Shown here: positions 31,355-42,839 of the stretch, one piece after another
Layout: each line of letters starts with the position of its first letter
How positions within the stretch are numbered: position 1 is the stretch's first letter
DNA from: Turbatrix aceti
Taxonomy: Eukaryota; Nematoda; Chromadorea; Rhabditida; Panagrolaimidae
Length of the DNA: 64,000 nt
Reading direction: 5' to 3'
NCBI GenBank assembly: GCA_963969345.1
Contig: OZ017766.1
Coordinates: 5,766,001 to 5,830,000 of the forward strand
The notes under the pieces: model-generated
What the model saw: the letters and a program-made list of their open reading frames with translations, nothing else
Told to the model about the DNA's origin: nothing
Databases searched by the model: none
Translations under genes and position numbers: made by a program

Positions 31355-34300
31355 GTTTATCCGTATAAATATTTTTTTAATTTTTGGTTGTATGTAAATA
31401 TCGTAGAACAAATGTGAAATCAATCAAATCAACCCGACCACAAGAGCGACAAGAGCCAATGTGGACGGACGTTTATTTTCTAATACAAAATATTTTCTTG
31501 TTTCTAAGTTTGATGCGTTCCACCCGGAGTGGATATCTCTCTCCGAGACCCCCTCCTCCGCCCATCTTCCTTTGTCAAAAAAGGGATCAATTAAGTTTCA
31601 CAGTGTACCGTTCGTGTGTCGCGCAAAGATTGGGGACATCCCATCTCGCACAACATCCGCGTGGCGGTATCTCCCCTGCCCCACCCGGGCGTCGAACGAA
31701 GGCAGAGAGAGGCATTCTATTAATCTCGCCTGCGACGAGAGCCGAGATTAAAATTAGTCAATGTCTTTCGGATGCCCACGGAGGCGAGGATGGTGGCAGG
31801 CTGGCAGGACAGACGAATGAATGTCTTTTGACCAAAGTCAAGGTGAACTGTTGAACGGACGGGGTAGTCGGCGGGAAGAACACAATAGGAAGAATATATT
31901 AATTATGATCTGTGTCAAAATGGTGATAAAACGTATTCGAAACCAGTATTCGATTTTTTTGTTGATTAATTGTGTTTTAAATTTTTTGAGAAAATAAAAA
32001 GTTCACTGAAAATATAATTTTTTAAATCTTTGTTTGATATATTTTTACTATTTGAAATAAATAACACAGAAGTGTACATGTTTTCTTATTTATTTATGTG
32101 ATTTCTATGAATTTGAATTTTTGATCTGAAATCCCGAAATTGTTGGAAAAAGATATTTTATTGAACAAATAAAAAAAAAATTTTGACCGCTTTTTATGAA
32201 AAATTTTCATTTAAAAATTCATTTATTGAAAAAACAGACCCAAAAATCAAAAATTAAATTGACAGAAAATTGGAAAAAGTTTTTTTACTGAACATTAAAA
32301 ATATCATTTTTTTATTTTTTTTCAATAATTTTTTTTGTGGTCGTCTTGTCAGCAAATGACAAATCATCTCTGATCTGTGAAAAAAAAACCAACGTGCAAA
32401 ACATCATCCAGTATGATCCGTCCAACCACACGTGTGACAAGTATTATACTATGCAGACATGCAGGAAGAGAGCGAACGAACCCCTGAGGCCATGGCTCGT
32501 ATACTCACCTCGTGATAGTCATCGTTTTGCACGTTGGCCTGGCTGGCCATTGTTGTTTATACATACATACGAACAATCCGAAAAAAAAGACCAAACGCCA
32601 TTTCACTCGTCATCGTTCTGCAGAAATTTTTATTAGTATATCCCGTTCAACTTTTATGTCGTCATCAAAAAAATAAATGTGCTGATTTGAAAAAAAAAGA
32701 ACATTAATGTGAAATAATCTTCGGTTTTGGAAAAAATGAGTTTTGAACAGAACCCAAAAAAACAAATGCAAAAAAAAAACAAAAACGATAATTGAAATTT
32801 TAAATGGCCTGTTTACTGTCTACTTTGTTATTTTGTTCAATGGCACTATTTCCCAACTAAACCGCAAGAGAGAGAGTCAGTTTTGTTTTTGGAAGCCACA
32901 GTAATCCCAATGGGCATATTTAGGAAATTATAACGAAATTGGGTTTTTGTGTGCGGAAATTTTTTTTTCGTTCAAAATATTTTTTTTAAATTTTTATTTT
33001 TAAATAATAATTTTTAATTTCAACATGGATTCGTTTTTGTTTTTGTTTCTTAGATTTTACTGTATTTTTTATTCATTTTTATTTTTACCAACATTTTTTA
33101 TTTAGATTTTATTGTATTTTGGAAACTTTTTATTTTTACAATTTACAAACTCCATTTTTTGCTTAAAAACAAATTCCAAAAAAAAAATAATTGCAGTTTT
33201 TCCTGTCGCAAAAACGAGTGCAAACCGGTGTCAGTGTCCATTAAAAATAGAAGACAAGTGGACATTCAAAAACCAATCATAGAAATAAAAGTGCCACTGC
33301 AGGTAAAAAATATAAATAGTAATCAAAAAATTTAAATTGATCCTTTTTCCTCTCTTTCCCTAAAAATTGTGTTTGCGTCGCCGTGTCACCCCTTCTTCCT
33401 CCCTTCCTCCCCTACAACGAGGGAGTCAGGTGTTGGAGATGTGTGGAGTTATTTTTATAAACCCAGCTGGCTCCATAATAATCCCGCGATCACACCACAC
33501 TTTTTCTCTCGTTCTGCCTTTTTGTTTGTTGCCACGAATGCCGCCAATGTTGAGCTGACTGAGTTCCCGAATCGTGGTTTTTTTTCGTTGATAAACTTTT
33601 TCGTCGACTGCACTCGTACTTGATTGACACAACACCAGTTGTTGTTGCTAGTTGGGTTGGCCTCGGGGCGTGATGGCATCGTATCCACTGAGGACAGTGA
33701 GTGTACGTGATTTTATTAGGTAGAAGAAATCGGATAGGTTTTATACTTACTTAGTGATTTTTTTATTTAAAAAATTTAAAAAATACTGTTTTTTTAAATT
33801 TGCATAATTTTAAAAAATGTTAACATTAAAAAAATAAATTTACTGTTTTTTTTGTAAAATTTGTGCTAAAATTTGTTAAATTAGAAATATTTTTTTGATT
33901 TAAAATTAGAATTTACAATTTTTTTTTAAGTAAAAATCTTTTTTAAAATTGCTAAAACTTTTTTTAGAATTTTTTTAAACACGTGCAAATAATGAAAACT
34001 TTTTTTCGACAGCTCGAACTTTTTTTGAACTTTTGAACCTCTTACCCGTTCAAAAAAACTACCATGTCCTGTGTCCTGCCACTCCGTGACTTTAATGACC
34101 CTTTCACTCCCCCAAAAGCATAATTGTCCTCGACACGCCACATTTTTTTCATTAACGCTCCAAAAAAAAAGTTTGCTGATCCGTGATTCATCCATTTGGG
34201 AGGGTGGGTAATTCAACTGGACATCTTTTGCAAAGAGGATCCAGGCTATCCATTATGCGTGCTTGTTTTTCATTTATTTTTGGTTGTCTGTTTTCGGCAA

Positions 34301-34497
34301 TGCGTGTGAATTTAGCATTTTGGTACCACCAAAAAATTACGGCAAAGGAAAACAGAAGTACGAACACACGGTCGGTCGCTGTTTGTGTTTGTGTTTGTCG
34401 TTTGTTTTTTTTTTGCAAACGAAAACAAAAAACAAGCGAATAAAAAAGCGTCAAAAAGTGAAAAGTGATAAAAAAGAAGAGTCAAGTCAAAAAGTTT
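31355..34497. other. Long AT-rich region upstream of calponin
   Basis: About 3.1 kb that is mostly A/T-rich with many homopolymer runs. The only supportable coding piece is the candidate first exon at 32509-32550. Short open frames elsewhere lack domain or splice support. Confidence 0.5.
32509..32550 (-). other. Candidate alternative first exon of calponin
   Basis: On the minus strand an ATG at 32550 starts 14 codons (MASQANVQNDDYHE) that end exactly at a strong donor, GAG|GTGAGT. The phase is 0, the same as the first exon at 31304-31354, so splicing to the acceptor at 31223/31222 would give MASQANVQNDDYHE joined to NKARFCIEEAREV. A distal promoter making an N-terminal isoform is a natural reading; an exon of an unseen gene is possible. 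Confidence 0.5.
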
Positions 34498-35658
34498 GGT
34501 TTAGTGACACTACTCCTATTTTGACAACTCCTATTATGACAACTCCTATTTTGACAACTCCTATTTTGACAACTTTTCACAGTCTTTCCTATTTTGTCAA
34601 CCAATTCCTATTTTAACAACTTTTTAAAAAAAGGGTGCATTAGGGGTTGTTGCGTGCGCTGAAGACAACTGTGTTGTTGCCTGAGGGCATGGATGACTTT
34701 ATCACGAGATATTATCATTTTTAGTGATATTTTTTTTGTAAAAAAACATTTTGTGTTTTATTTTTTGGAACAATTTTTTTGAACACAGTTAGTACTATTT
34801 GATTTTAGTTATGAATCAATTATTATTTAATTAGTCTGCTTTTGAGAGTCTTGCCTGTGCAAGTAAAAGAAATTGTTGAAAAGATTTTATTATGCCATTT
34901 TCAGTATTGTTTTCAAAAAAACAACAGCGATATTATAAATTAACAATCTGATAAACACAAAATAACGGCTTAAGGGCTGTTACATTATCAATGAAAAATG
35001 TTCAAATATTTAAAACGAAAAAATGGGTTTCCAGTGTACGTTGTGCTCGGGGAAGAAAGAATGCTAACTCCAGATGATTCACCCACTTTGCAATTTTTGG
35101 TTCGTCCAAAAATTCGGTAAGCCTTAATGCCTGACACCGTCGTAGTACCGCTTGCCGAAAATGGAAGACGCATGCTTTGACAATGTCGGCAAAAATGATC
35201 TTCAGAGCCCCCATTTTTTTTTTTTTTGATTTGAAATTTGATGTTAGTACAAGTACTGAAATTTTTACTTCTTTACAGCACTTAAAAATCTGTAGATTTT
35301 TTCTTCTGAACCCTGCTTGATTTTTGGTCAAAATTCGTCTTATAATTTAAAAAAAACAAATCCAAATGTTTCGAATGTTATCACAAACTGCATTATATTT
35401 TTTTTCTGTTTTTTTACAAAAAAAAATATCACTAAAAATGATAATATCTCGTGATAAAGTCATCCATGCCCTCAGGCAACAACACAGTTGTCTTCAGCGC
35501 ACGCAACAACCCCTAATGCACCCTTTTTTTAAAAAGTTGTTAAAATAGGAATTGGTTGACAAAATAGGAAAGACTGTGAAAAGTTGTCAAAATAGGAGTT
35601 GTCAAAATAGGAGTTGTCATAATAGGAGTTGTCAAAATAGGAGTAGTGTCACTAAACC
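34498..35658. mobile_element. Mutator-like (MULE) DNA transposon, defective
   Basis: A 1161-bp element with near-identical terminal inverted repeats of about 250 bp (34498-34747 and 35409-35658), starting GGTTTAGTGACACTACTCC and ending in the exact complement. It is flanked by a perfect 9-bp target duplication AAAAAGTTT (34489-34497 and 35659-35667). Long inverted repeats with a 9-bp duplication are the hallmark of Mutator-like elements. Each end contains four to five 15-bp subrepeats (ACTCCTATTTTGACA). The interior holds a transposase fragment, so the copy cannot move by itself. Near-identity of the ends suggests recent insertion. Confidence 0.88.
35002..35214 (-). pseudogene. MULE transposase fragment
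   Basis: The open frame from MGALKIIFADIV to FFLPRAQR contains VKACVFHFRQAVLRRCQALR, which follows the pattern of the conserved (K)GCxFHFxQAxxRxxQxxGL block of Mutator-like transposases, then a WVNHLELAFFLPR block typical of the following segment. Only about 70 residues of a protein normally several hundred long are present, with no complete catalytic core. Confidence 0.75.
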
Positions 35659-36442
35659 AAAAAGTTTGCTAGCAGAGGAAATTGTTGCTATTTTTGCTTT
35701 TTTTTCTTACGCGTGGTATTTACGAGTTGGGTAAAACAAAAAAAACAGCCCCCAAAAAACAGTGTTGAGATGTTTCTTGATTGATTGACAGAGGTTGAGT
35801 CGAGTTCACCTGTGTGGAGAATTAAGTAATTAATTAATTGGGCGGGAGTGAGCACACCGTGACAAAACTCGAAAAAAGAGCGACGTTCGTTTTTTTTGTG
35901 TGAATTGAATTTTTGCAGGGCCTACAAACTCCGCGTTTGGGAGAGGGGGTGGATGGATTTGGGTGGCTATCCAAATCCCCACTGTCCATGAGAAGACCGC
36001 AAACCTACGTCATTGAGCATGCACTTGATCTAAACCCCAGCAAGCCCTAATTTATTTTTTAATCATGCTGAAATTACAAAATATTGCGAAATTATGTACT
36101 GTGTTTGTTTGCACAATTACCGTTTTGCGTGTTGATGAGTGCACCTGGTGTCGCGCTGATGGCAATTGTATTCATTTATACTAAAGCTCAAATCATGTTT
36201 ACATTTGTATATTACTTATTATATTTTTTTGACCACGTATAACGTATATACATTTTTTTGTATTTGGGGGTCATTAATTTTTTGCATCTGGCAAAATTGG
36301 TTTACGGTTAAAAGTTGGGTTGCGACATTAGCTGCCATGTGCCTGGGTAGTTTTTTTTTTGATTGGAAAAGATCTCGCTTAAAAAAACTAAATATTTTTA
36401 TAAAATCGTATACGTTTTTCCAAAAAAAGTTTTTTTTTGCTT
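35659..36442. other. Intergenic, no gene seen
   Basis: Starts with the right target duplication of the MULE. Mixed AT-rich DNA without a supported exon. Confidence 0.5.
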
Positions 36443-37718
36443 ACCTCTCTATATAGTAAGGTGTTTTTACAAAGACACAATTTTAATTTTACGGTATGTA
36501 TATTCGATAAAATCCAAATTTTACGCTGATAACGGTTTGGCGGGCCATTAGGTCCGGAGCCATTGATTTGAAAAAGATAATGCACGCTTTATCATAATTG
36601 TCAAAATAGTCAATGGCGAAAGCGCGATGGAGGGAGGAGGGGAGAGCGAGCGGCGCAGGGTCAAGTGGGTGAGTGTGAGCGAGCGAGCGATAGCGCAAGG
36701 ACGATTGCGTAAGACAAAAAAATGATTCTGTTAAATTAATTTTAAAAATGTTGAAAAAAATATTTTTGAATTCCTCGGAAATAGGCAATCATAATGATGG
36801 GTCATTTGACAATCAAAAATCAAAAATGAACAAATTTGAATTTTTGATTTTAAAAAAAATAATTTTTGCTAGATACTGGGGTAGGGGCAAATGTGATATC
36901 AATAGCATTGACATTTTTTGCTGCGTATGAAAAACATTTTTTCAACATTTTAAAAATTAATTTGAATAATTCAATTTTTTGATCTCTCAGAAAATGAAAT
37001 CCATGGTGAGTGGGCGGAACAGACAGCGGGTGCAGAGACGGACGGCGCACATGCCATCAGTCGAGAGAACCGCAACGGCGGTGACAGTGGGCGATTGGGT
37101 GATGGCGAAAGATGGCAAAACAAGTGATTGTTGTTATTAATTTTGATGATTTATGTATCACATAATTTTATGATTTTTGTTAAATTGCTATTTTTCCTGG
37201 GCCCCAGTGTTAGTGTTAGTACATATTCTTTGAATATTTTTTTGTGTTTGGTGTTATGCTTTGAAACGGGTCAATAAGCGATTGCAGCGGGCGAGGATTT
37301 ATTAGGCGATGGCGAAAGATGCGCGATATTGAAAAGCAACATTATTACTTATGTTTTACAAAAGCGTCAAACAAATTACATGGGGCCCCAAAGGGGCCCC
37401 CATTGTATTTATGTATTCCAATATTTTTAAAGCGGGTCAAAAAACGATTATATGTATTTGATCTGATTTTGATAATATGCAAATTATCGGTTATTCTAAA
37501 AGATAATAACAAAAAATAATTATTTTCTATCGGTAAAATTATGATCGGCAAAAGATAAACGAAAAACGGGCAAAAAGAAAATAAACAACAAAACGATAAA
37601 CGATCCTTTTCGATTTTACGATCCTTCTGATCCTTCCTTGATACCTTTACCTTGCCTTCCCCTTCCTTCCTTTTCCCTTCCTGGGGCCCCCGTAGGGGGC
37701 CCCCCCTTTAGCCTTGTT
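36443..37718. repeat. 1.28-kb tandem duplication, unit 1
   Basis: Begins ACCTCTCTATATAGTAAGG and ends just after a GC-rich near-palindrome (GGGGCCCCCGTAGGGGGCCC) and TTTAGCCTTGTT. It repeats directly at 37719 with small indels and substitutions. The unit contains a second GC palindrome (GGGGCCCCAAAGGGGCCCCC) and GAGCGAGCGAGCG runs, and no convincing gene. Confidence 0.88.
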
Positions 37719-39010
37719 ACCTCTCTATATAGTAAGGTGTTTTTACAAAGACACAATTTTAATTTTACGGTATGTATATTCGATAAAATCCAAATTTTAC
37801 GCTGTAAACGGTTTGGCGGGCCATTAGGTCCGGAGCCATTGATTTGAAAAAGATAATGCACGCTTTATCATAATTGTCAAAATTTTGTCATCAAAAATGG
37901 CGAAAGCGATGGAGGGAGGAGGGGAGAGCGCGCCACGGCGCAGGGTCAAGTGGGTGAGTGTGAGCGAGCGAGCGATTGCGATTGCGTAAGACAAAAAACG
38001 ATTCTGTTAAATTAATTTTAAAAATGTTGAAAAAAATATTTTTGAATTCCTCGGAAATAGGCAATCATAATGATGGGTCATTTGACGATCAAAAATCAAA
38101 CTTGAACAAATTTGAATTTTTGGTTTACAAAAAAATAATTTGTGCCAGTAACTGGGGTAGGGGCAAATGGGATATCAATAGTATTGCCATTTTTTGCTGA
38201 GTATGAAAAACATTTTTTCAACATTTTAAAAATTAATTTGAATAATTCAATTTTTTGATCTCTCAGAAAATGAAATCCATGGTGAGTGGGCGGACCAGAC
38301 AGCGGGTGCAGAGACGGACGGCGCCGCACATGCCATCAGTCGAGAGAACCGCAACGGCGGTGACAGTGGGCGATTGGGTGATGGTGAAAGATGGCAAAAC
38401 AAGTGATTGTTGTTATTAATTTTGATTCATGTATCATAATTTTATGATTTTTGTTAAATTGCTATTTTTCCTGGGCCCCAGTGTTAGTGTTTGTACCTAT
38501 TCTTTGAATATTTTTTTGTGTTTGGTTTTATGCATTGAAACGGGTCAATAAGCGATTGCAGCGGGCGAGGATTTATTAGGCGATGGCGAAAGATGCGCGA
38601 TATTGAAAAGCAACATTATTACTTATATTTTACAAAAGCGTAAAACAAATTACATGGGGCCCCGAAGGGGCCCCCATTATATTTATGTATTCCAATATTT
38701 TTAAAGCGGGTCAAAAAACGATTATATGTATTTGATTTGATTTTGATAATATGCAAATCATCGGTTATTCTAAAAGATAATAAGAAAAAATAATTATTTT
38801 CTATCGGTAAAATTATGATCGGCAAAAGATAAACGAAAAACGGGCAAAAAGAAAATAAACAACAAAACGATAGACGATCCTTTTCGATTTTACGATCCTT
38901 CTGATCCTTCCTTGATACCTTTACCTTGCCTTGCCTTGCCTTGCCTTGCCTTCCCCTTCCTTCCTTTTCCCTTCCTGGGGCCCCCGTAGGGGGCCCCCCT
39001 TTAGCCTTGT
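37719..39010. repeat. 1.28-kb tandem duplication, unit 2
   Basis: Second copy of the 36443 unit, about 1.29 kb. It differs by scattered substitutions and by expansion of a CCTTG pentanucleotide (around 38924-38950) relative to unit 1. Its last bases join directly to the next tandem pair. Confidence 0.88.
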
Positions 39011-40244
39011 TTGACTGATAAAACCGTGTTTTGGTCAAAAAAAAAGTTCTGTTGCAAACTCAATTTTTTACACAATCTGATGTTTCATGTTTTCCCAAAA
39101 ATGGTAATCCTCTTTTTTTGTAAACCTGCAAACAAAAAAACAAACATACGAATGTATCCCAAATCCCCAGCACCTGCAAAAACATTGTTCTAAAAAATTT
39201 TCGCCTTCACTCCGACAGTAACAAATTTCATCAGTTGACGACGATCACATTTTTACTTTCAAGTGGTTTCATTTTCAATTTTTTTTTGACGAAAGCGGGT
39301 GAACTGAACTTTCATCACGCGTTTCAACTTTTCAGATTTCATTTCATACGCGTAACCATCGGCCTAATCCCTACCCCATCTGAAAAAAATCCTTTGTACC
39401 TTGACGTTCCAAAAAGACCAAGCAACTTTTTGCGCTGTGTCATTTTTTTGTTCGCCTCCCTCTTTTGTTTTTTTTTCTTTATTTGAGAACTGATGATGAC
39501 GATTTGTTTCGCCGCCGATTTGAGTACACTGACGGCAAATGAACCGGATCAAAGCCTTTGCCTATCCACTTATTGAAAGACAAAAAAAAAATAGTGTTCG
39601 ACGTCTCTCGATCAAGGTAGTACAACGGTACTCCAATGTTTGCACTGGAAATCAAAGGTGTCGTTTTTTGTGAGTGCAGTCAATTTCCCAGACGGTGGCA
39701 TAAAATTCAAAAAAAAAAATTAACGACAAAAGTTTGCCGAGTCTTAAATTTTTATCGCAAAAACCAAAATTTATGATTTTGTTTGTTTTTGAACCAAAAA
39801 ATAAAGTTATAATTTTTTTATATTTATGCAAAATGCACTAAAAAACCGAAAATTTTAATTTTGCAATCCAAGTTAATAAAAAATCACAAACGACGCAATT
39901 TAGCGACGCTTCGGATGTCAACGACGATAAATATATTTATACGTGAACCAAACAATCGGACAAAAATGAAACCTTTTTTCCGTATGTTACTTTTCATAAT
40001 CGCATCTATCGGGAATATACATACAATTTTTTCGAACCACACGCAAACAAGTAGAAACTTTTTTGTTTTTCGTTCGTTGCAACAAACGTTTTTTTATCGT
40101 TTCCACTTTTTTTTAGATTTCTTTAAAATTTTTGCCTTTTTTCAAAAAAATCAGCGACAGGTAAAGTGTTCTTTAAAAATCATTTTGGTATTAAAATGTC
40201 ATGTGCAAAGAAAGTGTCCTTGAACAACAAAATTGCAAAAAAAA
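39011..40244. repeat. 1234-bp tandem duplication, unit 1
   Basis: Starts TTGACTGATAAAACCGTG; the whole 1234 bp repeats at 40245 with only a few differences, so this is a very recent duplication. Open frames of 83 and 120 codons are repeated with it, but they are Phe/Lys-rich and unrecognised; no gene is called. Confidence 0.92.
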
Positions 40245-41477
40245 TTGACTGATAAAACCGTGTTTTGGTCAAAAAAAAAGTTCTGTTGCAAACTCAATTT
40301 TTTACACAATCTGATGTTTCATGTTTTCCCAAAAATGGTAATCCTCTTTTTTTGTAAACCTGCAAACAAAAAAACAAACATACGAATGTATCCCAAATCC
40401 CCAGCACCTGCAAAAACATTGTTCTAAAAAATTTTCGCCTTCACTCCGACAGTAACAAATTTCATCAGTTGACGACGATCACATTTTTACTTTCAAGTGG
40501 TTTCATTTTCAATTTTTTTTTGACGAAAGCGGGTGAACTGAACTTTCATCACGCGTTTCAACTTTTCAGATTTCATTTCATACGCGTAACCATCGGCCTA
40601 ATCCCTACCCCATCTGAAAAAAATCCTTTGTACCTTGACGTTCCAAAAAGACCAAGCAACTTTTTGCGCTGTGTCATTTTTTTGTTCGCCTCCCTCTTTT
40701 GTTTTTTTTTCTTTATTTGAGAACTGATGATGACGATTTGTTTCGCCGCCGATTTGAGTACACTGACGGCAAATGAACCGGATCAAAGCCTTTGCCTATC
40801 CACTTATTGAAAGACAAAAAAAAAATAGTGTTCGACGTCTCTCGATCAAGGTAGTACAACGGTACTCCAATGTTTGCACTGGAAATCAAAGGTGTCGTTT
40901 TTTGTGAGTGCAGTCAATTTCCCAGACGGTGGCATAAAATTCAAAAAAAAAATTAACGACAAAAGTTTGCCGAGTCTTAAATTTTTATCGCAAAAACCAA
41001 AATTTATGATTTTGTTTGTTTTTGAACCAAAAAATAAAGTTATAATTTTTTTATATTTATGCAAAATGCACTAAAAAACCGAAAATTTTAATTTTGCAAC
41101 CCAAGTTAATAAAAAATCACAAACGACGCAATTTAGCGACGCTTCGGATGTCAACGACGATAAATATATTTATACGTGAACCAAACAATCGGACAAAAAT
41201 GAAACCTTTTTTCCGTATGTTACTTTTCATAATCGCATCTATCGGGAATATACATACAATTTTTTCGAACCACACGCAAACAAGTAGAAACTTTTTTGTT
41301 TTTCGTTCGTTGCAACAAACGTTTTTTTATCGTTTCCACTTTTTTTTAGATTTCTTTAAAATTTTTGCCTTTTTTCAAAAAAATCAGCGACAGGTAAAGT
41401 GTTCTTTAAAAATCATTTTGGTATTAAAATGTCATGTGCAAAGAAAGTGTCCTTGAACAACAAAATTGCAAAAAAAA
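40245..41477. repeat. 1234-bp tandem duplication, unit 2
   Basis: Second copy of the 39011 unit, about 1 bp shorter (one A fewer in a homopolymer near 40945) and otherwise nearly identical. It ends at GCAAAAAAAATT, where the flanking sequence becomes unique. Confidence 0.92.
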
Positions 41478-42408
41478 TTAAACCTTTAATTGTTTGTTCA
41501 AAGTACAAACCACAATTTATTTAAATTATGCAGAAATTTCTTTGTGTTTTAAAAATTTTGTTTTTCTGACAAAAAAAATATTTATTATAATTTTTATGTT
41601 GTTTGTTTTTTTTCTGGGGAGTGCAGTGCATATGTTTTATTTTATTTTTACCTGTATCGGATGAAGATAGTCAACTAACTCTCCGAAATTTTTGGTGATG
41701 GTGACTGGCATCACGCGTGTCTCACAATTTTATGCACCGACACCAACGCTGACAGCGAGAGGAGCTATGACTTCCGTAATGTGATGACAGAAGGGAGACT
41801 GACTGAGAACGGACTGATAACGCACCACCTTCACCTTCACCTTTGACTGACTGCCCGGGACTGACAGGTAAAAAAGTGCGACGCTCCATGCATGCATGTG
41901 CACGTCGCTTGTCTTTGTTGTCTAGCGGATGCTATCAGTGAAGTGAAGTGAAGGTGGATGGGGGTGGTGGGTGGCGAGCGAGCGAACAAGCACGGGAAAA
42001 AATATAAATATAAATTACATAGATTCCTTTTTTTGATTTTTGAAACTTTTAGGTTTTTTGTTTTGTCTATCACGCGTTTGAGATCTTGTGTGTTTTCAAA
42101 AACTTTTTTTTATGAAAAATGATTTTTGGGTTGTTGCATTGTTTTTGGGCTTCTGCACACAAACGATCCAATCAGTCAGACAGGCATCCTATTGTTCACA
42201 ATTTAACTGACACAGATTCTGATGCCACACGTCTTTTTCTTTGTTTGTATTTTTTTTCACCCAACGCAATTTTAATTGCATCGAAGGTATCATTCCACTT
42301 GGAAATTCATCACCCCCTCAAAATTCTGATATTTGCCTGGTTAAATGTTGACGTGCTCTAAAAGCAGTTGCAAACTACCAAGCTTCTTCTATTTTTATCC
42401 CCCGTGAC
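41478..42408. other. Intergenic, no gene seen
   Basis: AT-rich with a moderately complex part at 41690-41990. It ends with the left target duplication CCCGTGAC (42401-42408) of the next element. Confidence 0.5.
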
Positions 42409-42830
42409 TAGGGTTCGAACCCCCCCCCCCGCCCCCGCGGGGATCCCCGCGGGGGTGAAGCCGGGGGTGGCCCCCCGACCCCCGCCCCCGACCATTTGTG
42501 ACCCCCGTCGGGGAGTAAAACCCCCGCCCCCGACAGATTCTGCCCCCGACAATGAGCAAAATTTAGCGTTAAACGCGGAAAAACGTTCAAAAACAACACA
42601 AATAGGCAAAAACAGAGCAAAATACGAAAAATTTGTTCAAAATATGCCTCGGTTTTCGTTTTAGGATAAAATTGACACTTTTTTTTCTTCTTTTTCATAG
42701 GACTCGGGGGCAATTACCCCCGTCCCCGCCGACTTCTGCCCCCGTCGGGGGCAGAATTCCCCCGCCCCCGACACCTCTGCCCCCGACTACCCCCGTCCCC
42801 GACCCGATACGGGGGGGGGTTCGAACCCTA
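42409..42830. mobile_element. hAT-like non-autonomous DNA element (GC-rich ends)
   Basis: A 422-bp element with terminal inverted repeats TAGGGTTCGAACCCCCCC at both ends and an 8-bp direct repeat CCCGTGAC on either side (42401-42408 and 42831-42838). An 8-bp target duplication and a (C/T)AGGG terminus fit the hAT superfamily. The ends are extremely C-rich, with repeated TCTGCCCCCGAC-type units; the middle is AT-rich. No transposase is encoded. The palindromic GGTTCGAACC resembles a tRNA B box, but no A box or tRNA fold was found. Confidence 0.72.
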
Positions 42831-42839
42831 CCCGTGACT

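Noticed and set aside
33673..33696. Short plus-strand first-exon look-alike, MASYPLRT followed by GTGAGT
   Set aside because: No downstream plus-strand exon that could be joined to it was found; probably chance.
39861..41456. 120-codon ORF repeated in both 1234-bp units
   Set aside because: Phe/Lys/Asn-rich, no domain or splice context; it is preserved only because the duplication is recent.
42409..42830. tRNA gene or tRNA-derived SINE, because GGTTCGAACC resembles a B box at both ends
   Set aside because: No A box, no cloverleaf and no poly(A) or T terminator pattern; inverted ends with an 8-bp duplication explain it better as a DNA transposon.
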